The notes beneath the pieces were generated by a model. It was given only the letters and a program-made list of their open reading frames with translations, searched no databases and was not told the DNA's origin. The translations under genes and the position numbers were made by a program. This document shows positions 34,326-44,813 of a stretch of 64,000 bases of DNA, piece after piece (the stretch's first letter is position 1; every line of letters begins with the position of its first letter). The stretch comes from Sporothrix humicola (Eukaryota > Ascomycota > Sordariomycetes > Ophiostomatales > Ophiostomataceae), in assembly GCA_021396245.1 (NCBI GenBank), contig WNYE01000020.1, positions 62,001 through 126,000 of the forward strand, written 5' to 3'.

Positions 34326-37300
34326 ATGGTCGGTCTTGGTCCTAAGAAGCCGCCCTCCCGTAAGGGTACAGGTAAGACACGAAAAATGCATGGACGGAGA
34401 TACAAGAAGCACTCAAAGAGGCGTGGACAAGAAGGAACAAGACAGGGCAAAACGGAAAGTGTTCTGTTGTGGGATAGGGCTAGATCTCTGGCACCCAAAG
34501 TCCCGGCACATCATTGCACCTTGAAGTTCAGCTGCTACGATGCCCTCCACATTGGCTCTTAACCGAGCCTCGTGACAAGACCTGTGGCATCAGGTAGCTG
34601 TGAGACTCATTGCACCTCTGCCTTTCATCTTCTAGCCGCTTGTCTGTGCTATTGAGCTTCCCTTGAAGCTTTCCTATGCCCTCAGTCATTTGCTGTCCTT
34701 ACACCCACACGCGAGCACATGCCTTTTTTTGCGTTTATCGCTTCAACCTACCCCAACCGTGCCTCGCCGCCAGATCCGGAGCTGTTTGCCGCCCTGCCTA
34801 CCACCTGCCCACCACCTCTCCAGCATTCATTTGTACAGCTTTAGATGCCCGGAATTTCCCTCAAAAGAAATACCGCTAGCTGCTGAGCTGTTGCTGTCTC
34901 GCTGTTGTCGGCTTATACTTTCTTCTCATCGATGCCCGATGGATGACGAGCAGGCTGAGCAAGAAGGGCAACCCCTCCAATCTTGGCGCTGCTCCCACCC
35001 TGTTTTCACATCTCACATTTTGTTTTTTTATCACTCAATGATGCGCCTTGAAACCTTTTGAGAGAGAGCTCGGCTCGGCAGACTGGAGCTGGAAGTGTGA
35101 TGAAATCGGTCTGTAGCGGCAATGTGCACAAGGTGCTGCCCACAAGAGCCCGCTCTAGATGACCGTCCCCTGTGATTTTCTGCATCAAACGTGCCAAGAA
35201 TGGACACTCTCTTTGTAAGAGGGATAAGGAGGATGCGTCCTCGGCCATATTCGTCAGGCTCTGTCCCATGAATAAGACTCTCTGCCGTAGTGGCAGGTTT
35301 TGCGTGGGCTAGCAAGGTCGCCCCTTTCCCTTCCGCACCATCACTAAAGAAATACTTATATCATCGGCCATCAATCTTCACGGGGGACCCGTTGATACTG
35401 TACAAGTGTGACATATTGACGCCCGAGTCGTTAAACGGTTGACCAATCTTGATACCTATTTGTCCGAGTTCTTGCCAGTGATCTCGTCGTCGCCCATCGT
35501 CTCCATTGCCGTCGCATCTCTCTCTGTTCCATCCCTCTTTTGTTTTGTTTCGTTTTGTTGTTATTTATCTCTACTATCTCCCAACATCCGGCATTGTCTT
35601 TGATACCGCCACATTTATTTTCTTTACACACAACACAAGATGGGACCTTTAAGGACGAGTGCGTCATATTCCCCGCCGGGCCGATTTCGTCGGTCCAATG
35701 TCTCCCGTTTCAGCAGCGATTCCGTCAAGGGCAAGCTTCGTGGATATGATATGAGCGTGTGTTGTTGATAAACATATCATGACTGGGTGCTGACATGTCC
35801 GCTTTAACAGGGTCTCTCGCCGACATCCCCAAGGATCTCAAGCAGGAGATTGCGAACCTTGAGCGTATCTTCACAGTCGACCAGAAGAAGCTGAAGGAGA
35901 TCACCCATCACTTCGTTTCTGAGCTGGACAAGGGTCTTAGCGTTGAAGGTGGCAGTATTGTACGTGGCAGATGTGATACAGTTTTGCATTGAAACATTTT
36001 GCATTGACACTAACAAAATGCGTGCAGCCCATGAACCCTACTTGGGTAATGTCCTTCCCGGATGGCTACGAGACCGGCACTTTCCTTGCCCTCGACATGG
36101 GTGGCACCAACCTGCGTGTCTGTGAGATCACCTTGACGGACCAGAAGTCCGAGTTCGACATTATCCAGTCCAAGTACCGGATGCCAGAGGAGCTCAAGAC
36201 CGGTCAGTCCGAGGAGCTCTGGGACTACATTGCCGACTGCGTTCACCAGTTCGTCGAGACACACCATGAGGACCTGTCCAAGCTTGATAAGCTCCCGCTC
36301 GGTTTCACCTTCTCGTACCCGGCGACGCAGAACTACATTGACGAGGGCATTCTGCAGCGGTGGACCAAGGGCTTCGACATTGCCGGCGTCGAGGGCCATA
36401 ATGTGGTTCCCATGTTCGAGGCCGCACTGGCTGCCAAGGGCACACCTATCAAGCTGGCAGCCCTGATCAATGATACCACGGGTACGCTGATTGCGTCTGC
36501 CTATACCGACACGAAGATGAAGATTGGCTGCATCTTTGGCACGGGTTGCAACGCCGCCTACATGGAGAATGTGGGATCGATTCCCAAGTTGGCGCACATG
36601 AATCTGCCGCCAGACATGCCCATGGCCATCAACTGCGAGTGGGGTGCCTTTGACAACGAACACAAGGTGCTCCCGCGGACGCCCTATGACATTATTATCG
36701 ACAAGGACTCCCCGCGGCCCGGCCAACAGGCGTTTGAGAAGATGATTGCCGGTCTCTACCTTGGAGAGCTGCTGCGTCTGGTTATGGTTGACCTTCACGA
36801 TAACCACGAGTCGCACATCTTCGAGAACCAAGACATTTCGAAGTTGCGCCGTCCTTACACACTGGACTCGTCGTTCCTGTCCGCCATTGAGGAGTATGTT
36901 CACGCCTATCCTGATTGACATTTTTATTTTATTTGACCGTTCTGACTAACATTGTCCAGTGATCCGTGGGAGAACCTGCAGGAGACCTTCGACTTGTTCA
37001 ACGACAAGCTGGGCATCACTCCGACCCAGCCTGAGCTTGTCCTCGTCCGCCGTGCGGCTGAGCTGATCGGCACGCGTGCCGCCCGCCTGTCGGCTTGCGG
37101 TGTCGCTGCTATCAGCATCAAGAAGGATTACAAGACCTGCCACGTCGGCGCGGACGGTTCCGTGTTCAACAAGTACCCGCACTTCAAGGAGCGTGGTGCA
37201 CAGGCTCTGCGTGAGATCCTTGACTGGCCCGACAAGAAGGACCCCAAGGAGGAGGACCCGATCGAGGTCCTGGCTGCCGAGGACGGTAGCGGCGTGGGCG

Positions 37301-37383
37301 CTGCGCTGATTGCGGCGCTGACGCTCAAGCGTGTGCAGGCCGGCAACCTGTCTGGTATCCTGCACCCTGAGAACTTTGTGTAA
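34326..37383 (+). CDS. HXK1: Hexokinase
   Basis: Exons are 34326-34371, 35811-35959, 36028-36893 and 36960-37383, giving 494 aa; all junctions keep frame. Phosphorylates glucose and other hexoses at C6 using ATP. The first exon encodes MVGLGPKKPPSRKGT, which resembles the N-terminus I expect for Sordariomycete hexokinases. Key segments: ATP-binding LALDMGGTNLRV (about residue 84), substrate-binding FTFSYPATQ, catalytic Asp in INDTTGTL (about 212), FGTGCNAAY, and GLYLGELLRLV. Exon 3 ends before GTATGT (36894) and exon 4 starts after CAG (36959). Intron 1 is 1439 nt, exceptional next to the 66-68 nt of the other two. The presence of the catalytic Asp argues against a non-catalytic hexokinase-like regulator. 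Confidence 0.96.
34372..35810 (+). other. Long first intron of hexokinase
   Basis: GTAAGA donor and GCTGACATGTCC...AACAG acceptor. The intron is pyrimidine-rich in several parts (34600-34900, 35470-35640). It encloses a 40-codon frame from an ATG at 35641 that cannot be spliced to exon 2 in the right frame with the donors visible, so I do not call an alternative first exon. It may contain enhancers or a second promoter. Confidence 0.6.
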
Positions 37384-37608
37384 GCAACGAAAGAACGAAA
37401 ACAAACCTAAACGACAAAATACGGCATGAATTCTGCATCCATCTATATAGCACCGGGGTTCTTCATGGGATTCTTTATTCAAAAGACGAAAAAAATAGTG
37501 GAGGAATAAAATAGAGACTAGAACTCTACCATATCATATCGTTCATTATCATCAATGGAAAATAGTTTGATGCATTAAATCGTTTATTTTGTTTGGTATC
37601 ATAGCTCT

Positions 37609-39028
37609 CTAGCCCATGAATGTGCAGACCGGCAGTCGGTATTCTGTCTTGTGTTAGATGGATGACTGCAATCCACATGCTGTCACGTATAGGGGGGATG
37701 AACTTACTGTCGAGTGTCCAGTATGGCCGCAAAATGCCCTCCCAGGCACCTGCACCTGCCTTGTCAAGGCCGTCCTCGGCCAATGGCACATCCACGTCCT
37801 GCCATGCCACATCCAGGCCGGCTTCAGAAAGATGCATCTCGACGACCTGAGTGTAGACGTCGTAGCAAACGCGACGGTCGGCGCCCAGGCCGTTGAAGAA
37901 GCCAAAAACGCCGTCGTCGTTGAGCAGACCGGGGATGTAGTCGGTAAAGAAGCGGCGCAGCTCGCTGTAGTCCTCGCCGAAAGTGTCAAAGTAGATGGCA
38001 TCGTACAGCTCGCCCTCGGCCAGCAGTTTGGGGCAGATATCCTGCCAGCGGCCGCGCTGCACCTTGAACGCACCCTCCTCGGGCGACTTGGCCTCCCAGG
38101 AAGCACCAAACTCGGCGGCATGGTCGTCGGCGGCCGCTGCAGGATTACTGCTGGCGGCATCAATGCGAGCTAGAACCTCGGGGTGGGCCTCGATAATGTG
38201 GTGACGAGTAGGCTCACGGGCGGCAATCATGCTGTCGATGATACCCAGCCCAAAGCCGATGTTGAGGACCCGCTTGCCCTTCGTGGCCTCATCACCTGGC
38301 GGCCCGCCAAGCATGGCATCAACGCTTTTGCGCATAATGTCTCTCTCCCACTCCATCATGACACCGTTGCCGGCTGCGTCGACGAGCTTTCCGTCATTGA
38401 GCGTGAGATGAGATTGAAGATATGGCGTCTCTTCAGCAGCTGCTGCGTCAACAACTGCCTCGTCTGCTGTTGCCTCTGCTTCTGTTTCTGCCTCAGCCTC
38501 ATGGCCATTTGTGCCATTGGCTTCTTCTGTTTCCTCTGTCTTCTCGGCATCGCCTGCCTCGCCCATCTCTTCGTCTTCCTCGTCCTCTTCGCCGTCTGAC
38601 TCGAGCTCTTCGTAGCCATCCAGAATGGCAAACAGCATCTCAGCCCGTGCGCCAGCCCGCACCATCTGGTCATACAGGCCCTTGTGGCCCAACCGGTAAG
38701 CCACACAGCCAGGGGTCTCGTTATCTGTGTTGATATCATTCCAGATAGCGCCACCAAACAGAAGCCGTTCCACTGTTTTTATTGCCTCTGCTTCCTTCTC
38801 GGCCTGTGCTTCGGGGTTCTCTTTGTCTGCTGGGCCCAGGGACCGGATCGCAGCGTGCAGCGGCGTCTCGCCCGTGACGGGGTCACGGATACTGGCCTTT
38901 CCCGGGCCATCGAGGAGCGGCTTCAGAGCGTCATTATCGTGGCGCCACGAGGCACGCAGAATTGCTTGCACGCCTACTGGGCACTCTGACGAGATACGGG
39001 CATCGATCGAGTCGTCAATGTCGGCCAT
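37609..39028 (-). CDS. RMT2: Arginine N(delta)-methyltransferase Rmt2
   Basis: Exons are 39028-37708 and 37643-37609 (451 aa). The last exon is only 35 nt and encodes the conserved end YRLPVCTFMG; without splicing the frame runs on with unrelated sequence. Rmt2 is a fungal/plant type IV enzyme that in yeast monomethylates the delta nitrogen of an Arg in ribosomal protein Rpl12. The N-terminal ankyrin-like region (residues about 25-130, including GETPLHAAIRSLG) is followed by an acidic insert (about 145-200). The SAM-binding domain has VLNIGFGLGIIDS (about 253), HHIIEAHPEVL, and IYFDTFGEDYSELRRF (about 346). Convergent with hexokinase, leaving 225 bases between stops. Confidence 0.95.
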
Positions 39029-41749
39029 TGTGATTTGTGTGTCTAGTATACTGTTAAATACCGTGTGATATCACCGTGACAGTGGATGGAGGGGTCGTGT
39101 CGTCGGTTGGAGTGTTGACATCAACTTTTTTTCTTCGCCGCCTTTTTCTGCCGCCTTTTGCCAACCACTATCAGCTTTCAGGGGCCAAATACTCCACAAC
39201 AGTCTCTCACCGCCTAAGTTACAGTGGTCAACCGCTGGAATGCAGACATGACTCGAGTCCACCCGCACTTGGTTTAAAGCGCTTTGACGCCCCAATGCTA
39301 ATCCGTGCCAATACTCCGACCCGAACAAGCTTTTTTTTTGTCACTTTGAACTTTTCCCCTTTGCGCCGGTCGTGCCTTGACTGCTGGACTGGCATCGCCA
39401 AAAGCTTGTCCCTGATCATCGATCAACAATCGTTCTTTCTGTGTCCGGCCAGAAGCCTCGAAATTATCAACTTGGGCAGGACACAGCACACCGAGATTGT
39501 CTGTCACACATCAGGCACAACATCTGGGTAGAATGCTCTTTCCGTCTCTCGCGTAACGCTGTGCCACATTGCACCGGCTCCTGCCGACCCAATCTACTGA
39601 GTATTGGCCATTACGTCTCTCCTTCCGCCTTGCTTTTGTTCTTTTGGTACAAAAAACTCAAGGCAGGAGCAGCCCACGGCACACATGCACAAATTTCTTC
39701 CTTCCTCCTGTCACAGACGGCACTCAGGCACACGTGCTCATCTACCACAATCTAGACACTCTCAGCGGGGTCAGTGGAGAGGAACCAAAGAAAGCAAGCT
39801 CACAAAAAAATGAGACGAAGCAAGAGGCTAGAATAAATTCGAGATCGGGATGGAGGTTGAGTGGGGCCCATGTGAAGAAAAGAGCCGTGTCGTCAGTTCC
39901 TTCCCGTTCACGTTTTGTGTCCTTGCACCTCTGCACGTCTTGATATTCTCACAGCAGGAGCTCCATGCAGCCTCCGTCGTTCGCTAGACCAGATCCTGCC
40001 TTTTCGTTGCGTTGTTTGGCCGCTTTTTGCAAAGGCCCACACAAAAGACCCTTGTTCTTTCCAAAGCTGCACAATCGCCTTGAGTGTGCATGCCAGCGAT
40101 TGGCCAATCACATGCCCAGGAGCGCCAACGTGGGCTTCCAAAATCGCGCTCCGACCAAATGCCCCCATCGTGCCTGCACTCTGAGACTTTCTACGGCCGA
40201 GTGTAGTCTAATTAGAACGACGAACGAGACCAGCGCCAGAAGGCGCCTTCGTCGCGCTTGCCTTGATTCCCACCCAAAAAGCCCCAAAAAGCGTCCGCTA
40301 GTCAGCGGCCAGATGGGTTGGTAAGAACGACCAGGAGGCAGCTTGATGGCTTAGACCCCACAATTAAATCTCTATCTGCACTGTTGTGTTGGAGTTGCTC
40401 TCCCTCAGATCTCCTTTCCCCTTCCTCCTTTCAGCCCACGACAAGCCGGCTGTCACTGCGACCCCCAACTCCAGTCCGCATTCTGCATCTCCCCCATCAC
40501 CACCACCACCCCCAGCTGCATCCGACCGCGCGACGACGGCGTCCATCTAGTATTGAGACGGCCTTTTCTGCAGTCTTTTGCACGGATGCACGCAAGCCCC
40601 CATCCAGGCGTCGTCTCCGTTTCTTGATTTTTTGTTGTTTCGTTATTGCAGCTCCACCGACGTGCTTCTTCTGAGCTCCCTCAACCTATTATATAGCCGC
40701 TTTTTTATGACCTTGCTGTCTTATTGCTTCTCTCACCCATCCCTTCCCATCCCTCGGCCATCTCGTTTGTCAGTTTCCGCCCTGGCCTTCCATTCCGTGT
40801 CCCAGATCCAATCCATCACTTTGGGCCGACTGTCTCCATTGCTGCTCAAGGTTCCATCCGGTCTCGCTTCTCTCGAAAGGTATGTTTCTTTCATTTTCTT
40901 TCGTGCACATCGTTGCTTCTTCCCTTCATTCTTTCCCTTCCTTTTTCTTCTTCACGCTGGTCCCCTGCATTCTTCGCTGCCTCACATCGTCACTCTCCCT
41001 CAACTCGTCCTGTATCTGCATTGATCGTCGCACTTTTTTTACACTTGACTATACTCGAGTTCCGCAGCCCTAGTGCTTGCTTCCTATATACCGATCATCT
41101 CGTCCCGACTTTTCGTCCCGAGAGGAAAAATAGGTGAAAAAAGTACAGCCAGGAAATCTGCTCTACCTTTGGTGTACTTTTGTACTTTCATTGATAGTTT
41201 GCTTTTTTCTTGTTGTCGACTTTTTTCTTCACCCATCCATCGCGTCACCTCTGCATCTCATCTCCATCTTCCGGACCTTCATGTCCTTTTTATCGTTCTA
41301 GACCCTCTACTTCCATTGTATTCTCTTTCTCCGCGACTGTCTCCGTCTATCTCGCACGCACACTATCTTCGTCGTTTCCATTTCTCTCTATATTCTCTCC
41401 TCCACTACCCCTAGAGTGTAGATCGTCTACTGCTGTCTGCCACTGCTCCCCTGCATTGGCCCACGGTCGCCGGCCTGGCCACATTCTGGTTTCCTCAATG
41501 CTAATCATCGAAGACCTCAAGACCAAGAAGAAGACCTGGCACAGAAGCTCACCCAGTGAACGCAGCGTTCCGACTGTAAACAGCATCCGTCACCTGAGAC
41601 GGCAGAGCAGGGACCAGCAATCCAGCGTCGCTGTTTCTGACACTCTCGCTCCCGGCAGCACCACCGCCGATTCTATTCACACCAATACCTCCGCCAACAC
41701 TCACGGAAAAGCCAAACCTCAGTGGCGCGCGCCCCCTGGAATCGTCGTC
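39029..41749. other. Divergent intergenic region, RMT2 / VTC4
   Basis: At 2.7 kb this is the longest gene-free stretch. From about 40380 to 41490 the + strand is strongly CT-rich, suggesting a long VTC4 5' UTR. A possible 5' UTR intron has its donor near 40880 (AAAGGTATGT) and an acceptor near 41067 (CCGCAG). A CACGTG lies at 39731-39736. No coding gene is supported. Confidence 0.5.
39731..39736. promoter_or_regulatory. CACGTG site upstream of VTC4 and RMT2
   Basis: CACGTG is the core bound by phosphate-starvation bHLH factors (Pho4 in yeast, NUC-1 in Neurospora), which regulate VTC genes in yeast. It is 2 kb from the VTC4 start and 0.7 kb from RMT2, so assigning it to VTC4 is only a suggestion. 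Confidence 0.25.
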
Positions 41750-44233
41750 ATGAAGTTCGGCGACCAGCTGCGCTCCAGCGTCATCCGCGAGTATGAGTGG
41801 GCGTACCTAGATTACGACGGCCTCAAGGCCAAGCTCCGTAACGCCAGCGGTCCTGTCATCCCCGCCGAGGAGCCCGCATCCAATGGCAAGAAGTCGTCGA
41901 AAAAGGGCAAGAAGGACACGACCGCCGTCGCAAAGCCCGCCGCCAGCCGCCTGCATCCCCAGCATGAGTGGACAGAAGACGACGAGGCCGATTTTGTCAC
42001 GGCCCTTGAGAACGAGCTCGAAAAGGTCCACCAGAAGCAGCAGGTTAAGGCTATTGAGATCCAGCGTATGATCGCCGTGAGCGAACGTGAGGTCAACGAC
42101 GTCGTCAACCGCCTGCGCGAACGCGGCACTGGCGATGGCCCCAGCGAGGAGGAGTTCATGCTGCTGGAAGAAGACCTAAGTGACATTATTGCCGACGTCC
42201 ACGACCTTGCCAAGTTCGTTCAGGTCAACTACACTGGTTTCTACAAGATCATCAAGAAGCACGACAAGACGACTGGCTGGCACCTGAAGCCCGTTTTCGA
42301 CACACGCCTCAAGGCCAAGCCATTCTACAAGGAGAACTACGACGCGTCTGTTGTCAAGCTGTCCAAGCTCTACGACATTGTTCGCACCCGCGGTAACCCA
42401 GTCAAGGGCGACAGCAGCGCCGGTGGTGGCCAGGCCAACTTTGTCCGCCACACTACAAAGTACTGGGTCCACCCGGACAACGTCACTGAGCTCAAGCTCA
42501 TTATCCTTAAGCACCTGCCCGTGCTGGTCTTCAACGCCAGCAAGGAGTTCGACCAGCAGGACTCTGCCATCACATCCATCTACTATGACAACCCAGAGAA
42601 GTGGGATCTGTACGAGGGCCGTTTGAAGAAGACGGAGGGTGCTGAGGCCATTCGTCTGCGTTGGTACGGTGGCATGCGCAGCGAAACCATCTTCGTCGAG
42701 CGCAAGACCCATCGCGAGGACTGGACCGGTGAAAAGTCAGTCAAGGCTCGTTTCTCCATCAAGGAGAAGAATGTCAATGCCTACCTGCGCGGTGAGCTGC
42801 TGCCCACTGCCATCTTCGAGAAGGCCCGCAAGGAGGGCAAGAAGTCTAAGCAGGCCATTGCCGAGGACGAACGTCTGGCTGCTGAGATCCAGTACTCTGT
42901 CCTCCGCAAGGGCTACGTTCCTGTGTGTCGCTCGTTCTACAACCGTACCGCTTTCCAGCTTCCGGGTGACGCGCGTGTGCGTATCTCACTGGACACGGAA
43001 CTGACTATGGTCCGCGAGGACAACCTCGACGGCAAGCGCCGCAGCGGTGACAACTGGCGCCGTATGGACATTGGCATCGACTATCCATTCTCGCAGCTGC
43101 CGGCTGCCGATATCGAGCGTTTCCCCTACGCCGTGCTCGAGGTCAAGCTGCAGACGCAGATGGGCCAGGAGCCTCCGGAGTGGGTGCGCCAACTCATTTC
43201 CAGCCATCTCGTCGAGGCTGTGCCCAAGTTCTCCAAGTTCATCCACGGTACTGCCACACTGTTCCCCGACCGCATTAACCTGCTGCCATTCTGGCTGCCG
43301 CAGATGGACGTCGATATCCGCAAGCCACGCTCACACGACTTTGGCATCCGCCGCTCCGCCCACTCTGGTACGACAGCCACATCTGAGTCCGAAGATGAGG
43401 ACGACTTTGACTCCGACGACGAAGAAGTGATCGACAGCAACGCCCTTGTCCAGCAGACGCGCAGCCGCCAGACATTTGGTGGCCCCGTCATTGGCGAATC
43501 TAGCTCTTCGACAGCTGCAGCCATTGCTGCCCGCCTGCCGCAACACGGCATGGCTACCCACCAGGGTATCCGCGATACGGAAGACCAGACGACAGACGGT
43601 CTTAACGACCCATACCCCGTGTACGACTCTGACGACGAGGATGAAGAAGACAGCGAGCGGGCTCGTCTGGAAGAAGCGCGCCGTGTTGGTGGCTGGCCGT
43701 ACTATTCGTCACTGCTTGGTGCATATGCCAAGGCTGCCGGCCGTGGTGCGCTCAACGTTGCCCAGGCATTGGTGCCGCACCCGCGTGGCTCCGAGATCCC
43801 GGAGAACGACCGCCAGCGTGTTCTGTTTGGCGGCCGCGACGCCATGCAGACTAAGCAGTTCCGTGCACCCAAGGGCAAGAAGATCTACGTGCCCGTGCGT
43901 GTCGAGCCCAAGGTGTACTTTGCTGCCGAGCGCACGTTCCTGGGCTGGCTCGAGTACTCGATCTATATTGGCACCATTGCTGCGACGCTGCTCAACTTTG
44001 GCTCCAAGCCCAACAGCATCTCGTTTATTGTCGCCAGCATCTTCACACTGCTTGCTGTTCTGAGCTTGGCCTATTCGGTTGGCATCTACTTCTACCGCAG
44101 CAAGGCTATCCGTACCCGTCGTGCGTCTGCCCAGTTCTACGACCGTTACGGCCCTACCGTGCTGTGCGGTGCCCTTGTCGTGGCCATTACTCTCAACTTT
44201 GCCTTTGAGGGCCGGTCGCGAGAGCTTTGGTAG
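41750..44233 (+). CDS. VTC4: Polyphosphate polymerase Vtc4 (vacuolar transporter chaperone)
   Basis: Single exon, 827 aa, starting MKFGDQLRSS as SPX proteins do. Vtc4 makes polyphosphate from ATP and passes it into the vacuole as part of the VTC complex. The SPX domain (residues 1 to about 190) senses inositol pyrophosphates. The catalytic tunnel domain (about 215-560) keeps the basic and acidic residues expected of Vtc4 rather than Vtc2/3: AEAIRLRWYGG (about 300), FVERKTHREDWTGEKSVKARF segments, RISLDTELTMVRE and AVLEVKLQTQ. An acidic linker (about 575-680) follows. Three hydrophobic helices (about 735-825) anchor it in the membrane. The frame is open upstream to 41210, with another in-frame ATG at 41498 in poorer context; I prefer 41750. 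The linker is longer than in yeast Vtc4. Confidence 0.96.
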   Translation: MKFGDQLRSSVIREYEWAYLDYDGLKAKLRNASGPVIPAEEPASNGKKSSKKGKKDTTAVAKPAASRLHPQHEWTEDDEADFVTALENELEKVHQKQQVKAIEIQRMIAVSEREVNDVVNRLRERGTGDGPSEEEFMLLEEDLSDIIADVHDLAKFVQVNYTGFYKIIKKHDKTTGWHLKPVFDTRLKAKPFYKENYDASVVKLSKLYDIVRTRGNPVKGDSSAGGGQANFVRHTTKYWVHPDNVTELKLIILKHLPVLVFNASKEFDQQDSAITSIYYDNPEKWDLYEGRLKKTEGAEAIRLRWYGGMRSETIFVERKTHREDWTGEKSVKARFSIKEKNVNAYLRGELLPTAIFEKARKEGKKSKQAIAEDERLAAEIQYSVLRKGYVPVCRSFYNRTAFQLPGDARVRISLDTELTMVREDNLDGKRRSGDNWRRMDIGIDYPFSQLPAADIERFPYAVLEVKLQTQMGQEPPEWVRQLISSHLVEAVPKFSKFIHGTATLFPDRINLLPFWLPQMDVDIRKPRSHDFGIRRSAHSGTTATSESEDEDDFDSDDEEVIDSNALVQQTRSRQTFGGPVIGESSSSTAAAIAARLPQHGMATHQGIRDTEDQTTDGLNDPYPVYDSDDEDEEDSERARLEEARRVGGWPYYSSLLGAYAKAAGRGALNVAQALVPHPRGSEIPENDRQRVLFGGRDAMQTKQFRAPKGKKIYVPVRVEPKVYFAAERTFLGWLEYSIYIGTIAATLLNFGSKPNSISFIVASIFTLLAVLSLAYSVGIYFYRSKAIRTRRASAQFYDRYGPTVLCGALVVAITLNFAFEGRSRELW

Positions 44234-44813
44234 AGCGGCTGACGGCGATTAGTATTGTGTGGTTTTTGGCGCATTTGAAAAATATAGTCTAGGGAGACAA
44301 CCATCCCTCGCTTGTTGTATATATCCGCTGTATTTTTTGGCTATTTCTTTGTCCCCTTTTCTTTGGTCTCGATCTATCTCTTTTGTCTTACTGCATTGCC
44401 TTGGATTTCTATCTTTGCATTATTTCGTTGTGTCTATCTTTGCATATATAAGCTGCCACTTAGTTGCTGTTTATTGTCTTTACCTTCTGGCCGTTGTTGC
44501 AGAGCGTGCACCCTTTATGCGACATTGTAGTAATTAGACGTGTTTACAATTCAAAACTGCAGGTGCACGAATATTCTTTTCCAAACTTGATTGATAATAT
44601 TAGAGCGTACAAGCCCTCTCTCTTTCTTACATTAGACGTATATAACCATATAAACACCCCCATTGATACGAAGAATCCCTCTTTCCCTTACATGATATAA
44701 AAACCAAATATATGATGAAAACAAACATGACAAATGCACATACATAAAACGCGTCACAAAATTCAGACCATTGCCCTTTTCTTTCTTTACTCCTTTGCCA
44801 TTTCTCGTCCAGC
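44234..44813. other. Convergent 3' intergenic region
   Basis: AT-rich sequence between the ends of VTC4 (+) and MCM4 (-). It is consistent with two 3' UTRs. No gene is seen. Confidence 0.6.

Noticed and set aside
35641..35760. Possible alternative first exon of hexokinase (40 codons from ATG 35641)
   Set aside because: No visible GT donor joins it to exon 2 at 35811 in the hexokinase frame; as an internal exon it meets a stop.
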